Below, piece by piece: positions 18,213 to 25,493 of a DNA stretch of 48,178 bases (its first letter is position 1; the number at the start of each line of letters is the position of its first letter). The notes beneath the pieces are model-generated. The model did no database searches. It worked only from the letters and a program-made list of their open reading frames with translations, and had not been told where the DNA came from. Both the position numbers and the translations under genes were made by a program. Origin of the DNA: Alphaproteobacteria bacterium (GTDB taxonomy: Bacteria > Pseudomonadota > Alphaproteobacteria > Caulobacterales > Aquidulcibacteraceae); assembly GCA_018971945.1 (NCBI GenBank), contig JAGWZH010000012.1, positions 1-48,178 on the forward strand, read 5' to 3'.

Positions 18213-19736
18213 TCAAATCTCCTGGTTGTAGACGCCCACTTCCGGCCGCTGCGCCAGCCGAGGCTTCACCTCTTCCCGAAACAGGGCCACCTTGTCGGCG
18301 TCGCTCTGCATGCTTTCGACCACGACGACCAGCTCGGGTTTGTTGGAGGAAGCGCGGACGAGCACCCATGAGCCGTCCGCTAAGGTCACGCGGGCGCCGT
18401 TCACCGTGTTCACATCGCGGATCGCCCGTCCCAAGATCCTGCCTCCGCCCCGGGCCAGGGCCTCGTATTCAGCCACGATGGCGTCGACGATCCGATATTT
18501 CACTTCGTCCGCGCAATGCGGGGACATGGTGATCGAGGTGTAGGAGACAGGCAGCTCAGCCTTGAGCTGCGACAGCGATTTCTCGGGATTGCGGTCCAGC
18601 ATCGCCAAGACCGCCGAGGCTGCGACAAGCCCGTCGTCGTAGCCGCGGCCGATCGGCGCGCGGAAGAAGAAATGGCCGCTTTTTTCAAACCCGGCGAGCG
18701 CGTTGAGTTCGGTGGTGCGCCGCTTAATGTAGGAATGGCCGGTCTTATAGTAATCGACTGATGCGCCGTTCGCGGCCAGGACTGGATCGATGGCGAAGAG
18801 GCCCGTCGATTTTACGTCGACCACAAACTGCGCGCCCTTGTGAATGGCCGACAAGTCCCGCGCCAGCATCAGCCCGATCTTGTCGGCGAAGATTTCATGG
18901 CCTTGATCGTCGACGACGCCGCAGCGGTCGCCGTCGCCATCAAAGCCCAAGGCCAGGTCCGCGCCGTGTTCTTTGACCGCCTGGGCCATGGCGTGGAGCA
19001 TTTCTTCGTCTTCGGGATTGGCGTTGTAGCGCGGGAAGGTCCAGTCCAGGTCGCAATCGACAGGGACGACCTCCACTCCCATCCGCCGCAGGGCCTTCGG
19101 CGCGAAGGCGCCGGCCGTGCCGTTGCCGCAGGCGGCGATGACTTTGAGCGGGCGCCGAATGGCGATCTTGTCGCTGACTTCGGCGATGTAGCGCTCTGCG
19201 AAATTCTCAACGCGCTGGTAAAGACCGCCAGGACTTTCTTGGAAGTCTCCCGACAAAACGATCTCTTTGAGGGCGCTCATTTCCTCTGGGCCGAACGTCA
19301 GAGGCGCGCCAGCGCCCATTTTCACGCCTGTCCAGCCGTTTTCATTGTGGCTCGCGGTGACCATCGCGACGCAAGAGCAGTCCAAAGCAAATTGCGCGAA
19401 ATAGGCCGTCGGCGACAGAGCAAGGCCGATATCGAGAACCTTCATGCCGCCCTGCAGCAGGCCCAGGGTCAGGGCCTGCTTGATGGACAGGGAATAAAAC
19501 CGAAAATCGTGGCCGACCACGATCTGCGGTTTCACGCCCAAGCGATGGGCAAGGGTGGCGAGGCCCAGCCCCAAAGCCTGAACGCCCAATAGATTGAGCT
19601 CGGGGGCTTTGGGATCGCCGGGGGCCCCGAACCACCAGCGCGCGTCATATTCTCGAAAGCCTGTGGGTTTGACCAGAGGGGTGATTTCAAAGGCTTCGGT
19701 GTTGGCGGCCAGCGCCGGCACAGGCTTGAACGGCAT
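18213..19736 (-). CDS. Phosphomannomutase/phosphoglucomutase
   Basis: An alpha-D-phosphohexomutase of 507 residues. It shows the catalytic phosphoserine loop TASHNENGWTGVKMG, the metal-binding GFDGDGDRCGVV, the sugar-binding FEKSGHFFF and C-terminal RASSNKPELVVVVES. It interconverts 6- and 1-phosphates of glucose or mannose, feeding UDP-Glc, GDP-Man and surface polysaccharide; the sugar specificity is not decidable from sequence alone. I chose the ATG at 19736 because the 109-residue upstream extension in frame is unlike any mutase. It is directly followed by pgi (1-base gap), linking glycolytic hexose phosphate to nucleotide sugar supply. Confidence 0.93.
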   Translation of the reverse strand: MPFKPVPALAANTEAFEITPLVKPTGFREYDARWWFGAPGDPKAPELNLLGVQALGLGLATLAHRLGVKPQIVVGHDFRFYSLSIKQALTLGLLQGGMKVLDIGLALSPTAYFAQFALDCSCVAMVTASHNENGWTGVKMGAGAPLTFGPEEMSALKEIVLSGDFQESPGGLYQRVENFAERYIAEVSDKIAIRRPLKVIAACGNGTAGAFAPKALRRMGVEVVPVDCDLDWTFPRYNANPEDEEMLHAMAQAVKEHGADLALGFDGDGDRCGVVDDQGHEIFADKIGLMLARDLSAIHKGAQFVVDVKSTGLFAIDPVLAANGASVDYYKTGHSYIKRRTTELNALAGFEKSGHFFFRAPIGRGYDDGLVAASAVLAMLDRNPEKSLSQLKAELPVSYTSITMSPHCADEVKYRIVDAIVAEYEALARGGGRILGRAIRDVNTVNGARVTLADGSWVLVRASSNKPELVVVVESMQSDADKVALFREEVKPRLAQRPEVGVYNQEI

Positions 19737-19811
19737 GGAGGGGCCCTGTCTAAACGAACGTGGGCGTTGTCCTAGACGAGACACCGGGAGAACGCCACCA
19801 TTGTCGCCTAA

Positions 19812-20033
19812 GGCCCAAGAGGCGGGGGTCGCCGCTGTTCCAAAAAGGCGGTTTCTGAGACGCAAGACCTGATCAGTCTTGCCCGCACCATCGCCTTTGA
19901 AGTCAATTCCGCTTCCAAGACCATCAATGGCGGCGCTAAGCATTGTTATCTCGATTATCTTGGCCGAAAGGCGCGGTCGGCCCGAACCGTCCCTGCGATC
20001 AAGGAATGGCTCGTTGAGCTGGGATGTTTTTGA
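19812..20033 (+). pseudogene. Probable LysR-type regulator C-terminal remnant
   Basis: The 629-base stretch 19737-20365 has no intact gene. One plus-strand frame open from 19812 to TGA 20031-20033 reads protein-like: LISLARTIAFEVNSASKTIN, then HCYLDYLGRKARSARTVPAI and EWLVELGCF. Its second half resembles the last strand and helix of GcvA-like LysR regulators (hydrophobic-YLVYP, basic run, AFRDWLLE pattern). No DNA-binding domain or start precedes it, because the mutase gene begins at 19736. I read it as a leftover fragment. The remainder to 20365 shows nothing I can identify. The match is from memory of the family pattern and could be chance. Confidence 0.35.
19863..19881. repeat. Inverted repeat CAAGAC/GTCTTG
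   Basis: CAAGAC (19863-19868) and GTCTTG (19876-19881) flank a 7-base centre containing TGATCA. It lies about 130 bases upstream of the minus-strand mutase start. It could be an operator or a small hairpin; its position inside the possible LysR remnant makes chance equally likely. Confidence 0.35.
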
Positions 20034-20365
20034 ACCGATCTTGCAGGCCCGTGGCTCTCTCAAGAGGCGTGCGCGTCCTCTCTTCTCATCCTGCTTGCTC
20101 CCAGGCTTGGGCCCAAGCGGCCTCCTCAGGCCCTCGCTTTATGGGAGACGCGCGGCTTGGCTTGCGCCGGTGAAGGCCCTGGCCTCCGAGAGCGCGGCGC
20201 GAGGGCCAAGAGGATCGCGTCGGCATCGCCCGATGGTCTCGGCGCGAGGTCTTTCCGCCTTGATCGCGGACGCCGGCGAGGCCATCAACATGGGACGCGC
20301 GCCAGCCGTCATCGACGCATGCGTGATCGCAAGGATGGCGCAAGGCCTCACCCCCAGGAGCACTC

Positions 20366-21079
20366 ATGTCCACTCTCGCCCTCATCCGCCACGGCCAAAG
20401 CCAGTGGAATCTCGAAAACCGCTTCACGGGCTGGGTGGATGTGGACTTGACCCCCGAGGGGGAAGCCCAGGCGAAAGAAGCGGGCGTGCTGCTGAAGAGC
20501 TCGGGCGTCACTTTCGATCAAGCCTACACCTCGGTTCAGACGCGGGCGATCCGCACCTGCGCACTGGCGCTGGAAGCCATGGGCGAGGCTTGGCTGCCGG
20601 TGGTCAAGGACTGGCGTTTGAACGAGCGGCATTATGGGGCTTTGACCGGCCTTGATAAAACCGAAACCGCCGCAAAGCATGGCGAAGAGCAGGTCAAGGT
20701 CTGGCGGCGCAGCTATGACACGCCGCCGCCGCCGATGCCCGCGGACAGCCCCTTCAGCCTTGCCGGCGATCGTCGCTACCAGGGGGTGGCCGTGCCCGAG
20801 ACGGAAAGTCTGAAAACCACGCTTGAACGGGTTCTGCCCTATTGGTCTCAGACCATCGCCCAAGACCTCGCCCAGGGACGCAACGTGATCGTCGCCGCTC
20901 ACGGCAACTCCCTGCGGGCCATCGTGAAGCATCTTTTCGGCGTCGCCGACGACGCGATCGTGGGGGTGGAGATCCCCACTGGCAATCCCCTGCTGATCAC
21001 TTTGGACCACGCGCTCAAGCCCACCGCTGCGCGCTATCTCAATCCGGGGCGGGCGCAACCTCTGCCCCCTTTGCCATGA
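20366..21079 (+). CDS. gpmA: 2,3-bisphosphoglycerate-dependent phosphoglycerate mutase
   Basis: Interconverts 3- and 2-phosphoglycerate in glycolysis and gluconeogenesis. The 237-residue product has the histidine phosphatase motif LIRHGQSQWN with the phosphohistidine, ENRFTGWVDVDLT, ERHYGALTGLDK and the second catalytic His in VVAAHGNSLRAIVKHL. AGGAG stands 5 bases before the ATG. Its stop overlaps the following deaminase gene by ATGA. Confidence 0.97.
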   Translation: MSTLALIRHGQSQWNLENRFTGWVDVDLTPEGEAQAKEAGVLLKSSGVTFDQAYTSVQTRAIRTCALALEAMGEAWLPVVKDWRLNERHYGALTGLDKTETAAKHGEEQVKVWRRSYDTPPPPMPADSPFSLAGDRRYQGVAVPETESLKTTLERVLPYWSQTIAQDLAQGRNVIVAAHGNSLRAIVKHLFGVADDAIVGVEIPTGNPLLITLDHALKPTAARYLNPGRAQPLPPLP

Positions 21080-21702
21080 CGCCCGACCAAGATTTGGCCT
21101 TCATGGCCCGGGCTCTGGCTCTGGCGTTGGCGCAGCAGGGACGCACCGCACCCAATCCTGCGGTGGGCTGCGTGCTTGTGCGCGACGGCGTGGTCATCGC
21201 TGAAGCAGCCACCGGCGACGGAGGTCGCCCCCACGCGGAGGAAACGGCGCTGGCGCTTGCAGGCGAGGGGGCGCTGGGCGCTGTCGCTTATGTGACCCTC
21301 GAGCCATGCGGGGCGCGGTCGTCAGGGGCGGCGGGCTGCTCTGCGCGTCTGATCGCGGCAGGCGTCGCTCGGGTCGTTTGCGCCGTCGCAGACCCCCATC
21401 CCCAAGGAGCGGGCGGGTTCGTTCGGCTCGAAGAGGCGGGCGTGCCTGTCTTGGTGGGCGTGGGCGAACCAGAGGCGCGGGGACTTTATGAGGCGTTTTT
21501 CCATCGGGTCGAAACCGGGGCCGCCTTGGGGTTCATCGCGGAGAGCGCGTGCAGTTTCGAGGCTGAACTGATCCTGGCGCCTGGGGAAACGCTGTCGGTC
21601 GCGCTGTCGCGGCTGGGGGGACAAGGGTTTGCACGGGTGTTTGCAAGACCCGACAGCGCGGAGGCTTCAGCCCTCAGACAGGCGCAGCCGCATAGGTTTT
21701 GA
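21076..21702 (+). CDS. RibD-like cytidine/deoxycytidylate deaminase-family protein
   Basis: A 208-residue protein whose N-terminal half is a zinc deaminase domain close to that of RibD. It shows APNPAVGCVLV, then PHAEETALAL (Zn His and catalytic Glu) and TLEPCGARSSGAAGCSARL (two Zn Cys, spaced C-X9-C rather than the C-X8-C of PCSHHGRTPPC), followed by GVARVVCAVADPHP. The RibD reductase domain is missing; the C-terminal 70 residues are unlike it. Deamination of a pyrimidine intermediate is expected, but the riboflavin role is uncertain. It is coupled to gpmA by ATGA. It overlaps the convergent glycosyltransferase gene by 29 bases. Confidence 0.8.
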   Translation: MTPDQDLAFMARALALALAQQGRTAPNPAVGCVLVRDGVVIAEAATGDGGRPHAEETALALAGEGALGAVAYVTLEPCGARSSGAAGCSARLIAAGVARVVCAVADPHPQGAGGFVRLEEAGVPVLVGVGEPEARGLYEAFFHRVETGAALGFIAESACSFEAELILAPGETLSVALSRLGGQGFARVFARPDSAEASALRQAQPHRF

Positions 21703-22720
21703 CTTTTTCGTAAAGGGTCATCGCATTGCGGATAAAGGCGGTCTTGGTAAAGCCGGCCTCGTAACTGCGGAGCCCATTCTCCACAAGCCGCCGGGACAGA
21801 GCAGCGTCCTCGATCACCCGTTTCAGCGCAGCGCGGAGGGCCTCCACGTCGCCTTTGGGCACCAACAGCGCATCGATCTCGTCTGCGACCGTCGCGGCCG
21901 GCCCCGCCGCATCCGCCGTCACCAAAGGTCGACTGGACGCCCAAGCCTCGATGGTGACATTGCCGAAGGGCTCGTAAAGCGACGGGAAGGCGACCACGTC
22001 GCACGCCGCAAGCAGGGACGCTCGGTCCGTCCGCCAGCCCAAGAAGCGCACGCGATCAGCGACACCAAGGGCGGCCGCGAGGCTTTTGAGTTCGGCTTCT
22101 AACGGGCCGGTCCCGGCAATCCAGACATAAACGCCGGGAAGCCCCGCTGCGGCCTTGAGCAATATGTCGAGGCCCTTTTTCCAATGCAGCCGGGCAAGGG
22201 CCAGGGCGACAGGCGCGCTCTCCGGCGTGTCCAGCAAGGCCCGGTCGATGGGCGGCGCCGTCTGGATATTGGCGTAGGACGACAGCATCACCACGCGCTC
22301 CTTGGGAGCGCCCTCGGCGATAATATGGCGCACCAGATCCCGCGTCATGCCCGCATGCCAGTCGCAGTTCTTGAACCGCGATCGTTTGTAATAGCCCCCA
22401 TACCAACCGACGCTTTTGGCGCGCCAGGCCCTGGGCGCGAAAGTGCCGGCTCGGCCCATCCAATAATGGATCACGTCAGGCTGAAGCGCGTCGTGGGCGG
22501 CGCGGATGGCGGCGGTCGTGGGCGGCCGCCAGAGCTTGTCGAATGGCGCAAGATCGATGGGCACGCCGGCGTCGCGGATCTGATCGATGCGGTTCTGGTT
22601 GTGGCTGCGGGTCACCACCCGCTGGGTGACGCCCGCCTCGGCCAGCGCCAGCACGCTGTCGAGCATGATGCTTTCCGCCCCGCCGTCTTTTGCGCCGGCG
22701 ATGACATGCAAAACGCGCAT
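21674..22720 (-). CDS. Glycosyltransferase family 4 protein
   Basis: A GT-B fold transferase of 348 residues. The N-terminal LHVIAGAKDGGAES is the acceptor-domain glycine motif of GT4 enzymes. ALARLHWKKGLDILLKA and IAGTGPLEAELKSLA belong to the donor domain, and the E-X7-E motif is EPFGNVTIE within PSLYEPFGNVTIEAW. It probably transfers a sugar from a nucleotide or lipid donor onto a glycolipid or polysaccharide at the inner membrane face. The substrate is unknown. There are no membrane segments. It is convergent with, and overlaps, the deaminase gene. Confidence 0.9.
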   Translation of the reverse strand: MRVLHVIAGAKDGGAESIMLDSVLALAEAGVTQRVVTRSHNQNRIDQIRDAGVPIDLAPFDKLWRPPTTAAIRAAHDALQPDVIHYWMGRAGTFAPRAWRAKSVGWYGGYYKRSRFKNCDWHAGMTRDLVRHIIAEGAPKERVVMLSSYANIQTAPPIDRALLDTPESAPVALALARLHWKKGLDILLKAAAGLPGVYVWIAGTGPLEAELKSLAAALGVADRVRFLGWRTDRASLLAACDVVAFPSLYEPFGNVTIEAWASSRPLVTADAAGPAATVADEIDALLVPKGDVEALRAALKRVIEDAALSRRLVENGLRSYEAGFTKTAFIRNAMTLYEKVKTYAAAPV

Positions 22721-22808
22721 CGGCTTTCCTCAGGCCGGCGATCCACCCCGAGGCCCGGCCGACGCACAGTTAGGAAATTGTCGCCTTCTGGTCAAAGGTC
22801 TCTTGTGG

Positions 22809-22855
22809 GCCAGGCTGCTCTGCAGCGGCGGCGCTGCTTGCGGCGCAGCCCTGGC
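22809..22855. other. Nested double hairpin in the intergenic gap
   Basis: Outer arms GCCAGGCTGC (22809-22818) and GCAGCCCTGGC (22845-22855) pair with one bulge. Inside, GCAGCG (22822-22827), loop GCGG and CGCTGC (22832-22837) form a perfect inner hairpin. It lies 98 bases past the end of the quinone oxidoreductase gene and 89 bases before the glycosyltransferase start, both on the minus strand. No U-tract follows on either strand, so it is either a Rho-dependent-type 3' structure or a structured leader. Confidence 0.45.
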
Positions 22856-22952
22856 AGAGGCCAGATTCCCAAAGCTTTGATCGGCCTCACCGGCTTTTAA
22901 TCAGCACGCTTTTCCTTCACTCGCCGGGTCGGCTTCAGTCCGGCGCCGCTCT

Positions 22953-23975
22953 TTAGACGGTGAGAACGATCTTGCCGGCATGGGCCATGGCCTGGAGCCG
23001 GTTCATCGCAGCTTCGGCCTCCTCAAGAGGATAAAGGGAGTCGATCACAGGCTTGTAACGCCCGTCGGCGATCCAGGGGAAGACATGGGTCTCAACGGCG
23101 CGGGCCAGGCGCGCTTTTTCGTTGTCGTGTCTTGAGCGCAAGGTGGAGCCGGTGATCGTCAATCGCTTCAGCATCACGCGCATGAGGTTCAGTTCAGCCT
23201 GCGCCCCCCCAAGAAAGGCGATGAACACGAGCCGCCCATGTTCATTCAAAATATTGATGTTTTTTTGGATATAGGGGCCACCGACCATGTCCAGGATCAC
23301 GTCGACGCCGCCGGCTGCCGAGACGACCGCTTCGAAATCATCTTTTTTGTAGTGGATCGCGATTTCGGCCCCAAGCGAGGCGCAGAGGGCAAGTTTGGCG
23401 TCATCCCCGGCTGTGGCGAACACCCGGGCCCCTTGGGCTCTCGCCATCTGGATTGCGGTCACGCCGATGCCGCTTGCGCCACCATGGACCAAGAGCGTGT
23501 CGCCGGGCTTCAGGGCGCCGCTTTCAAACACATTGGCCCAAACCGTGAGCGTGGTTTCGGGAATACAGGCCGCCTCGATCAGGCTCAGGCCTTGCGGAGC
23601 CGGCATCACCGACCCGCTCGGAGCGGCTGCGTATTCTGCGTAACCTCCACCGGGCAGGAGGGCGCAAACCGCGTCTCCTTCGCGCCAGCGCTCAACGCCT
23701 TCCCCCACAGCGGCGACATGGCCCGCCACTTCAAGGCCCAGGATCGGCGAAGCGCCAGGCGGCGGGGGGTAGAGACCCAGGCGCTGGAACAGATCCGGCC
23801 TGTTCATTCCGGCGGCTGCTGTTTTGATCAGAACCTGTTGGGCCCCTGGACGGGGGCAGGGGACTTCGTCCACCCGCAAGGGGACGTCCGACATCGGGAC
23901 TTCCGAAGCGGCGATTGTCGACGGGGCGCCGTTGGGGCGATGGACGATCGCTCTCATGGTTTCAGGAAGAGACAT
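22953..23975 (-). CDS. NAD(P)H:quinone oxidoreductase (zinc-free MDR family)
   Basis: A 340-residue medium-chain reductase of the PIG3/QOR type. It contains PILGLEVAGHVAAVGEGV, VHGGASGIGVTAIQMA (cofactor motif) and GSTLRSRHDNEKARL, and lacks the catalytic and structural zinc cysteines of alcohol dehydrogenases. It is expected to reduce quinones with NADPH in the cytoplasm. Two in-frame starts are possible: ATG 23975 (Met1) or ATG 23957 (Met7, MRAIVH). Neither has a good ribosome site; the best one (GGAG) serves a mini-ORF starting at 23992 whose stop overlaps the 23957 start. It is divergent from the DUF1192 gene. Confidence 0.92.
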   Translation of the reverse strand: MSLPETMRAIVHRPNGAPSTIAASEVPMSDVPLRVDEVPCPRPGAQQVLIKTAAAGMNRPDLFQRLGLYPPPPGASPILGLEVAGHVAAVGEGVERWREGDAVCALLPGGGYAEYAAAPSGSVMPAPQGLSLIEAACIPETTLTVWANVFESGALKPGDTLLVHGGASGIGVTAIQMARAQGARVFATAGDDAKLALCASLGAEIAIHYKKDDFEAVVSAAGGVDVILDMVGGPYIQKNINILNEHGRLVFIAFLGGAQAELNLMRVMLKRLTITGSTLRSRHDNEKARLARAVETHVFPWIADGRYKPVIDSLYPLEEAEAAMNRLQAMAHAGKIVLTV

Positions 23976-23992
23976 CTGGCGATTGCTTTCAT
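23954..23992 (-). CDS. Candidate 12-residue leader ORF before the quinone oxidoreductase
   Basis: ATG at 23992 with GGAG 8 bases upstream encodes MKAIARCLFLKP and stops at TGA 23956-23954, overlapping the ATG at 23957 (Met7 of the oxidoreductase) as ATGA. The first residues MKAIA echo MRAIV at the real start, so the 5' end looks partly duplicated. It could drive coupled translation. Expression is unproven. Confidence 0.35.
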   Translation of the reverse strand: MKAIARCLFLKP

Positions 23993-24009
23993 GGTTTCGG
24001 CTCCGTCAT
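23989..24009 (-). CDS. Candidate 6-residue mini-ORF
   Basis: ATG at 24009 encodes MTEPKP and ends at TGA 23991-23989, overlapping the ATG of the next mini-ORF (23992) as ATGA. All three starts sit in copies of AAACCATGA (plus-strand TCATGGTTT at 23954, 23989 and 24006). It may be only a by-product of the short duplication. Confidence 0.2.
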   Translation of the reverse strand: MTEPKP

Positions 24010-24087
24010 GGTTTGCGGGCCGCAGGTTTAGGGGGGTCTTTTCAGCATGACCCATGAGGGCTTAAATCCAACCGAGAGGTAACGCCA

Positions 24088-24282
24088 ATGCTTGAGGACG
24101 ATCCGTTTCCGCCCCAGCCTCCGAAGCGCGATGGCGCAGCCCTGGACGCCTTGTCGATTGACGAGCTCGAGGCGCGCATCGCCCAGCTCAAGGACGATAT
24201 TCGCGCATGCGAGGCGGCGATTTCGCACAAACAAGCCCAAAGGGCGAAGGCGGACGCCCTGTTCGGGGGAGATATGTCCTGA
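24088..24282 (+). CDS. DUF1192 family protein
   Basis: A 64-residue acidic/coiled protein: a Pro-rich N terminus (DDPFPPQPPKR), then LSIDELEARIAQLKDDIRAC and EAAISHKQAQRAKADALFG, the helical hairpin pattern of DUF1192. It is preceded by GAGAGG 8 bases from the ATG. Small proteins of this family sit next to the DUF1465/rcdA gene and opposite a quinone oxidoreductase in alphaproteobacteria. The function is unknown; the helix could mediate protein contacts. Confidence 0.88.
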   Translation: MLEDDPFPPQPPKRDGAALDALSIDELEARIAQLKDDIRACEAAISHKQAQRAKADALFGGDMS

Positions 24283-24337
24283 ATATGGTCTGTTTCTCCT
24301 GCCGCGGGCAGGTCCTTTCCTTGCTAGACGCAGGGCC

Positions 24338-24853
24338 ATGACCGACATCGACAGCATCGCCCTCTCTGACGCCGCAATCGACCGCATCGTGCAGTTTGCG
24401 AAGTCGAGCATGTTTGAGCGCACCTTTAAAGACGGCATGGCCCTTTTGGAGGAAACCTCGGCCTATCTGGACGGCCCCGGGCGGGCCGCCGCCAAGCGGT
24501 TGCCGCGCATGGCGGCCTTGTCCTATGCGGCGGAGAGCATGCGGCTGACCACACGGCTGATGCAGGTGGCGTCTTGGCTCTTGGTGCAACGCGCCGTGCG
24601 CGAGGGCGACATGCCGATCGCTGAGGCTGCAAGCCAGCGTTACCGCCTCGCAGGGCGGCCGGAACCGAGCGCGCCCCTCTTGGCGGGGGGTGAGGAGCTG
24701 CCAGAGGGTCTGAGGGGCCTCATCGGCCAAGTGCGGGCGCTCCATGAGCGGGTCCGCCGGTTGGATGAGGACATGTATGGCGAAGGCGGCGCGGATAATG
24801 CTGTCGGCGCGCATTTCGCCCGATTGCAGCAGGCCTTTGGAGGCAAAGCCTGA
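24338..24853 (+). CDS. rcdA: Regulator of CtrA degradation RcdA (DUF1465)
   Basis: A 171-residue helical protein with FERTFKDGMALLEETSAYLD, GPGRAAAKRLPRMAALSYA, ESMRLTTRLMQVASWLLVQR and AVREGD, matching the DUF1465/RcdA family almost throughout. In Caulobacter, RcdA is an adaptor in the ClpXP hierarchy (with CpdR and PopA) that directs cell-cycle proteolysis of CtrA and other substrates. Its presence is a strong lineage marker. The ATG at 24338 gives the expected length; the frame is open further upstream, but that overlaps DUF1192 in another frame and is not RcdA-like. It is 55 bases after DUF1192 and probably co-transcribed. Confidence 0.9.
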   Translation: MTDIDSIALSDAAIDRIVQFAKSSMFERTFKDGMALLEETSAYLDGPGRAAAKRLPRMAALSYAAESMRLTTRLMQVASWLLVQRAVREGDMPIAEAASQRYRLAGRPEPSAPLLAGGEELPEGLRGLIGQVRALHERVRRLDEDMYGEGGADNAVGAHFARLQQAFGGKA

Positions 24854-24958
24854 CACGGCGACCGGTCGGCGCATGATCGCTGCAGGGATGAACCCGCCAC
24901 ACGCGCCTTTCTTGATTGCGGGTCTTGGCCCGAAGCGCCTCGCCTGACGCCGATCGGC

Positions 24959-25189
24959 CTATTTCTTTTTGCCGAGGAAGCCGCCGAACTTGTCGTTAAA
25001 CCGCGAGACGCGGCCGCCACGATCCAGCAGGGTCTGCTGGCCGCCGGTGTAGGCCGGATGGGACTTGGAGTCGATGTCCAAGTTCAATGTCGCGCCCTCC
25101 TTGGCGTAAGTCGAGCGGGTCTTGTAGGTCGTCCCATCCGTCATCACCACGGTGATGAAGTGATAGTCCGGGTGGCCTTCGGGTTTCAT
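24959..25189 (-). CDS. rpmE: 50S ribosomal protein L31
   Basis: A 76-residue ribosomal protein. [17 protein letters not shown], the [17 protein letters not shown] segment and [18 protein letters not shown] are characteristic of alphaproteobacterial L31. The zinc CxxC motif is absent, the usual state in this lineage, so no zinc-dependent exchange is implied. It is convergent with rcdA and has its own likely promoter at 25234-25262. Confidence 0.95.
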   Translation of the reverse strand: MKPEGHPDYHFITVVMTDGTTYKTRSTYAKEGATLNLDIDSKSHPAYTGGQQTLLDRGGRVSRFNDKFGGFLGKKK

Positions 25190-25233
25190 GGGACGCTTCT
25201 CGACAAGGGATGGGGCTCTAAAAAGAAGGGCGG

Positions 25234-25262
25234 CAGATAGCGGAAACGCGGGGTCAGCGCAA
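25234..25262 (-). promoter_or_regulatory. Candidate sigma-70-type promoter of rpmE
   Basis: On the minus strand TTGCGC (25262-25257) and TATCTG (25239-25234) are separated by 17 bases, about 45 bases upstream of the rpmE ATG. The -35 box abuts the 15-bp tandem repeat that starts at 25265. It is assigned by pattern only. Confidence 0.4.
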
Positions 25263-25264
25263 GG

Positions 25265-25367
25265 GTCGCAGATTAAGGGGTTGCAGACTGAGAGGTTACA
25301 GATTGAGAGGTTACAGATTGAGAGGTTACAGATTCAGGGGTTGCGGATTGAGGGGTTAGACTGAAAG
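25265..25367. repeat. 15-bp tandem repeat array (6 units plus a degenerate 7th)
   Basis: Units start at 25265, 25280, 25295, 25310, 25325 and 25340, consensus GTTACAGATTGAGAG. Units 3 and 4 are identical; the outer units carry 1-4 changes (for example GTCGCAGATTAAGGG first and GTTGCGGATTGAGGG sixth). A seventh, shortened unit follows at 25355 (GTTAGACTGAAAG). It lies in the divergent gap between rpmE and murB, directly upstream of the rpmE -35 box, and is not part of a gene. The AT content is clearly higher than the surroundings. Confidence 0.92.
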
Positions 25368-25493
25368 GCGTCGCTTTGAGGCGGGGCGTCGGGGCGGTGA
25401 TTGATCCTGGCTGGCGCAACCCGACAGCGTGAAGGGAACGGGCCTGCGGGCGCCCACTTGCCCCAGGCCGAGGGCGGCGTTAGCCCAAGGTGG

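Noticed and set aside
19879-20655. 258-codon plus-strand open frame crossing into gpmA
   Set aside because: Out of frame with gpmA, Arg/Pro-rich, no family pattern.
20842-21075. In-frame upstream extension of the RibD-like deaminase inside gpmA
   Set aside because: It is an out-of-frame reading of gpmA; the deaminase family starts at the ATG overlapping the gpmA stop (21076).
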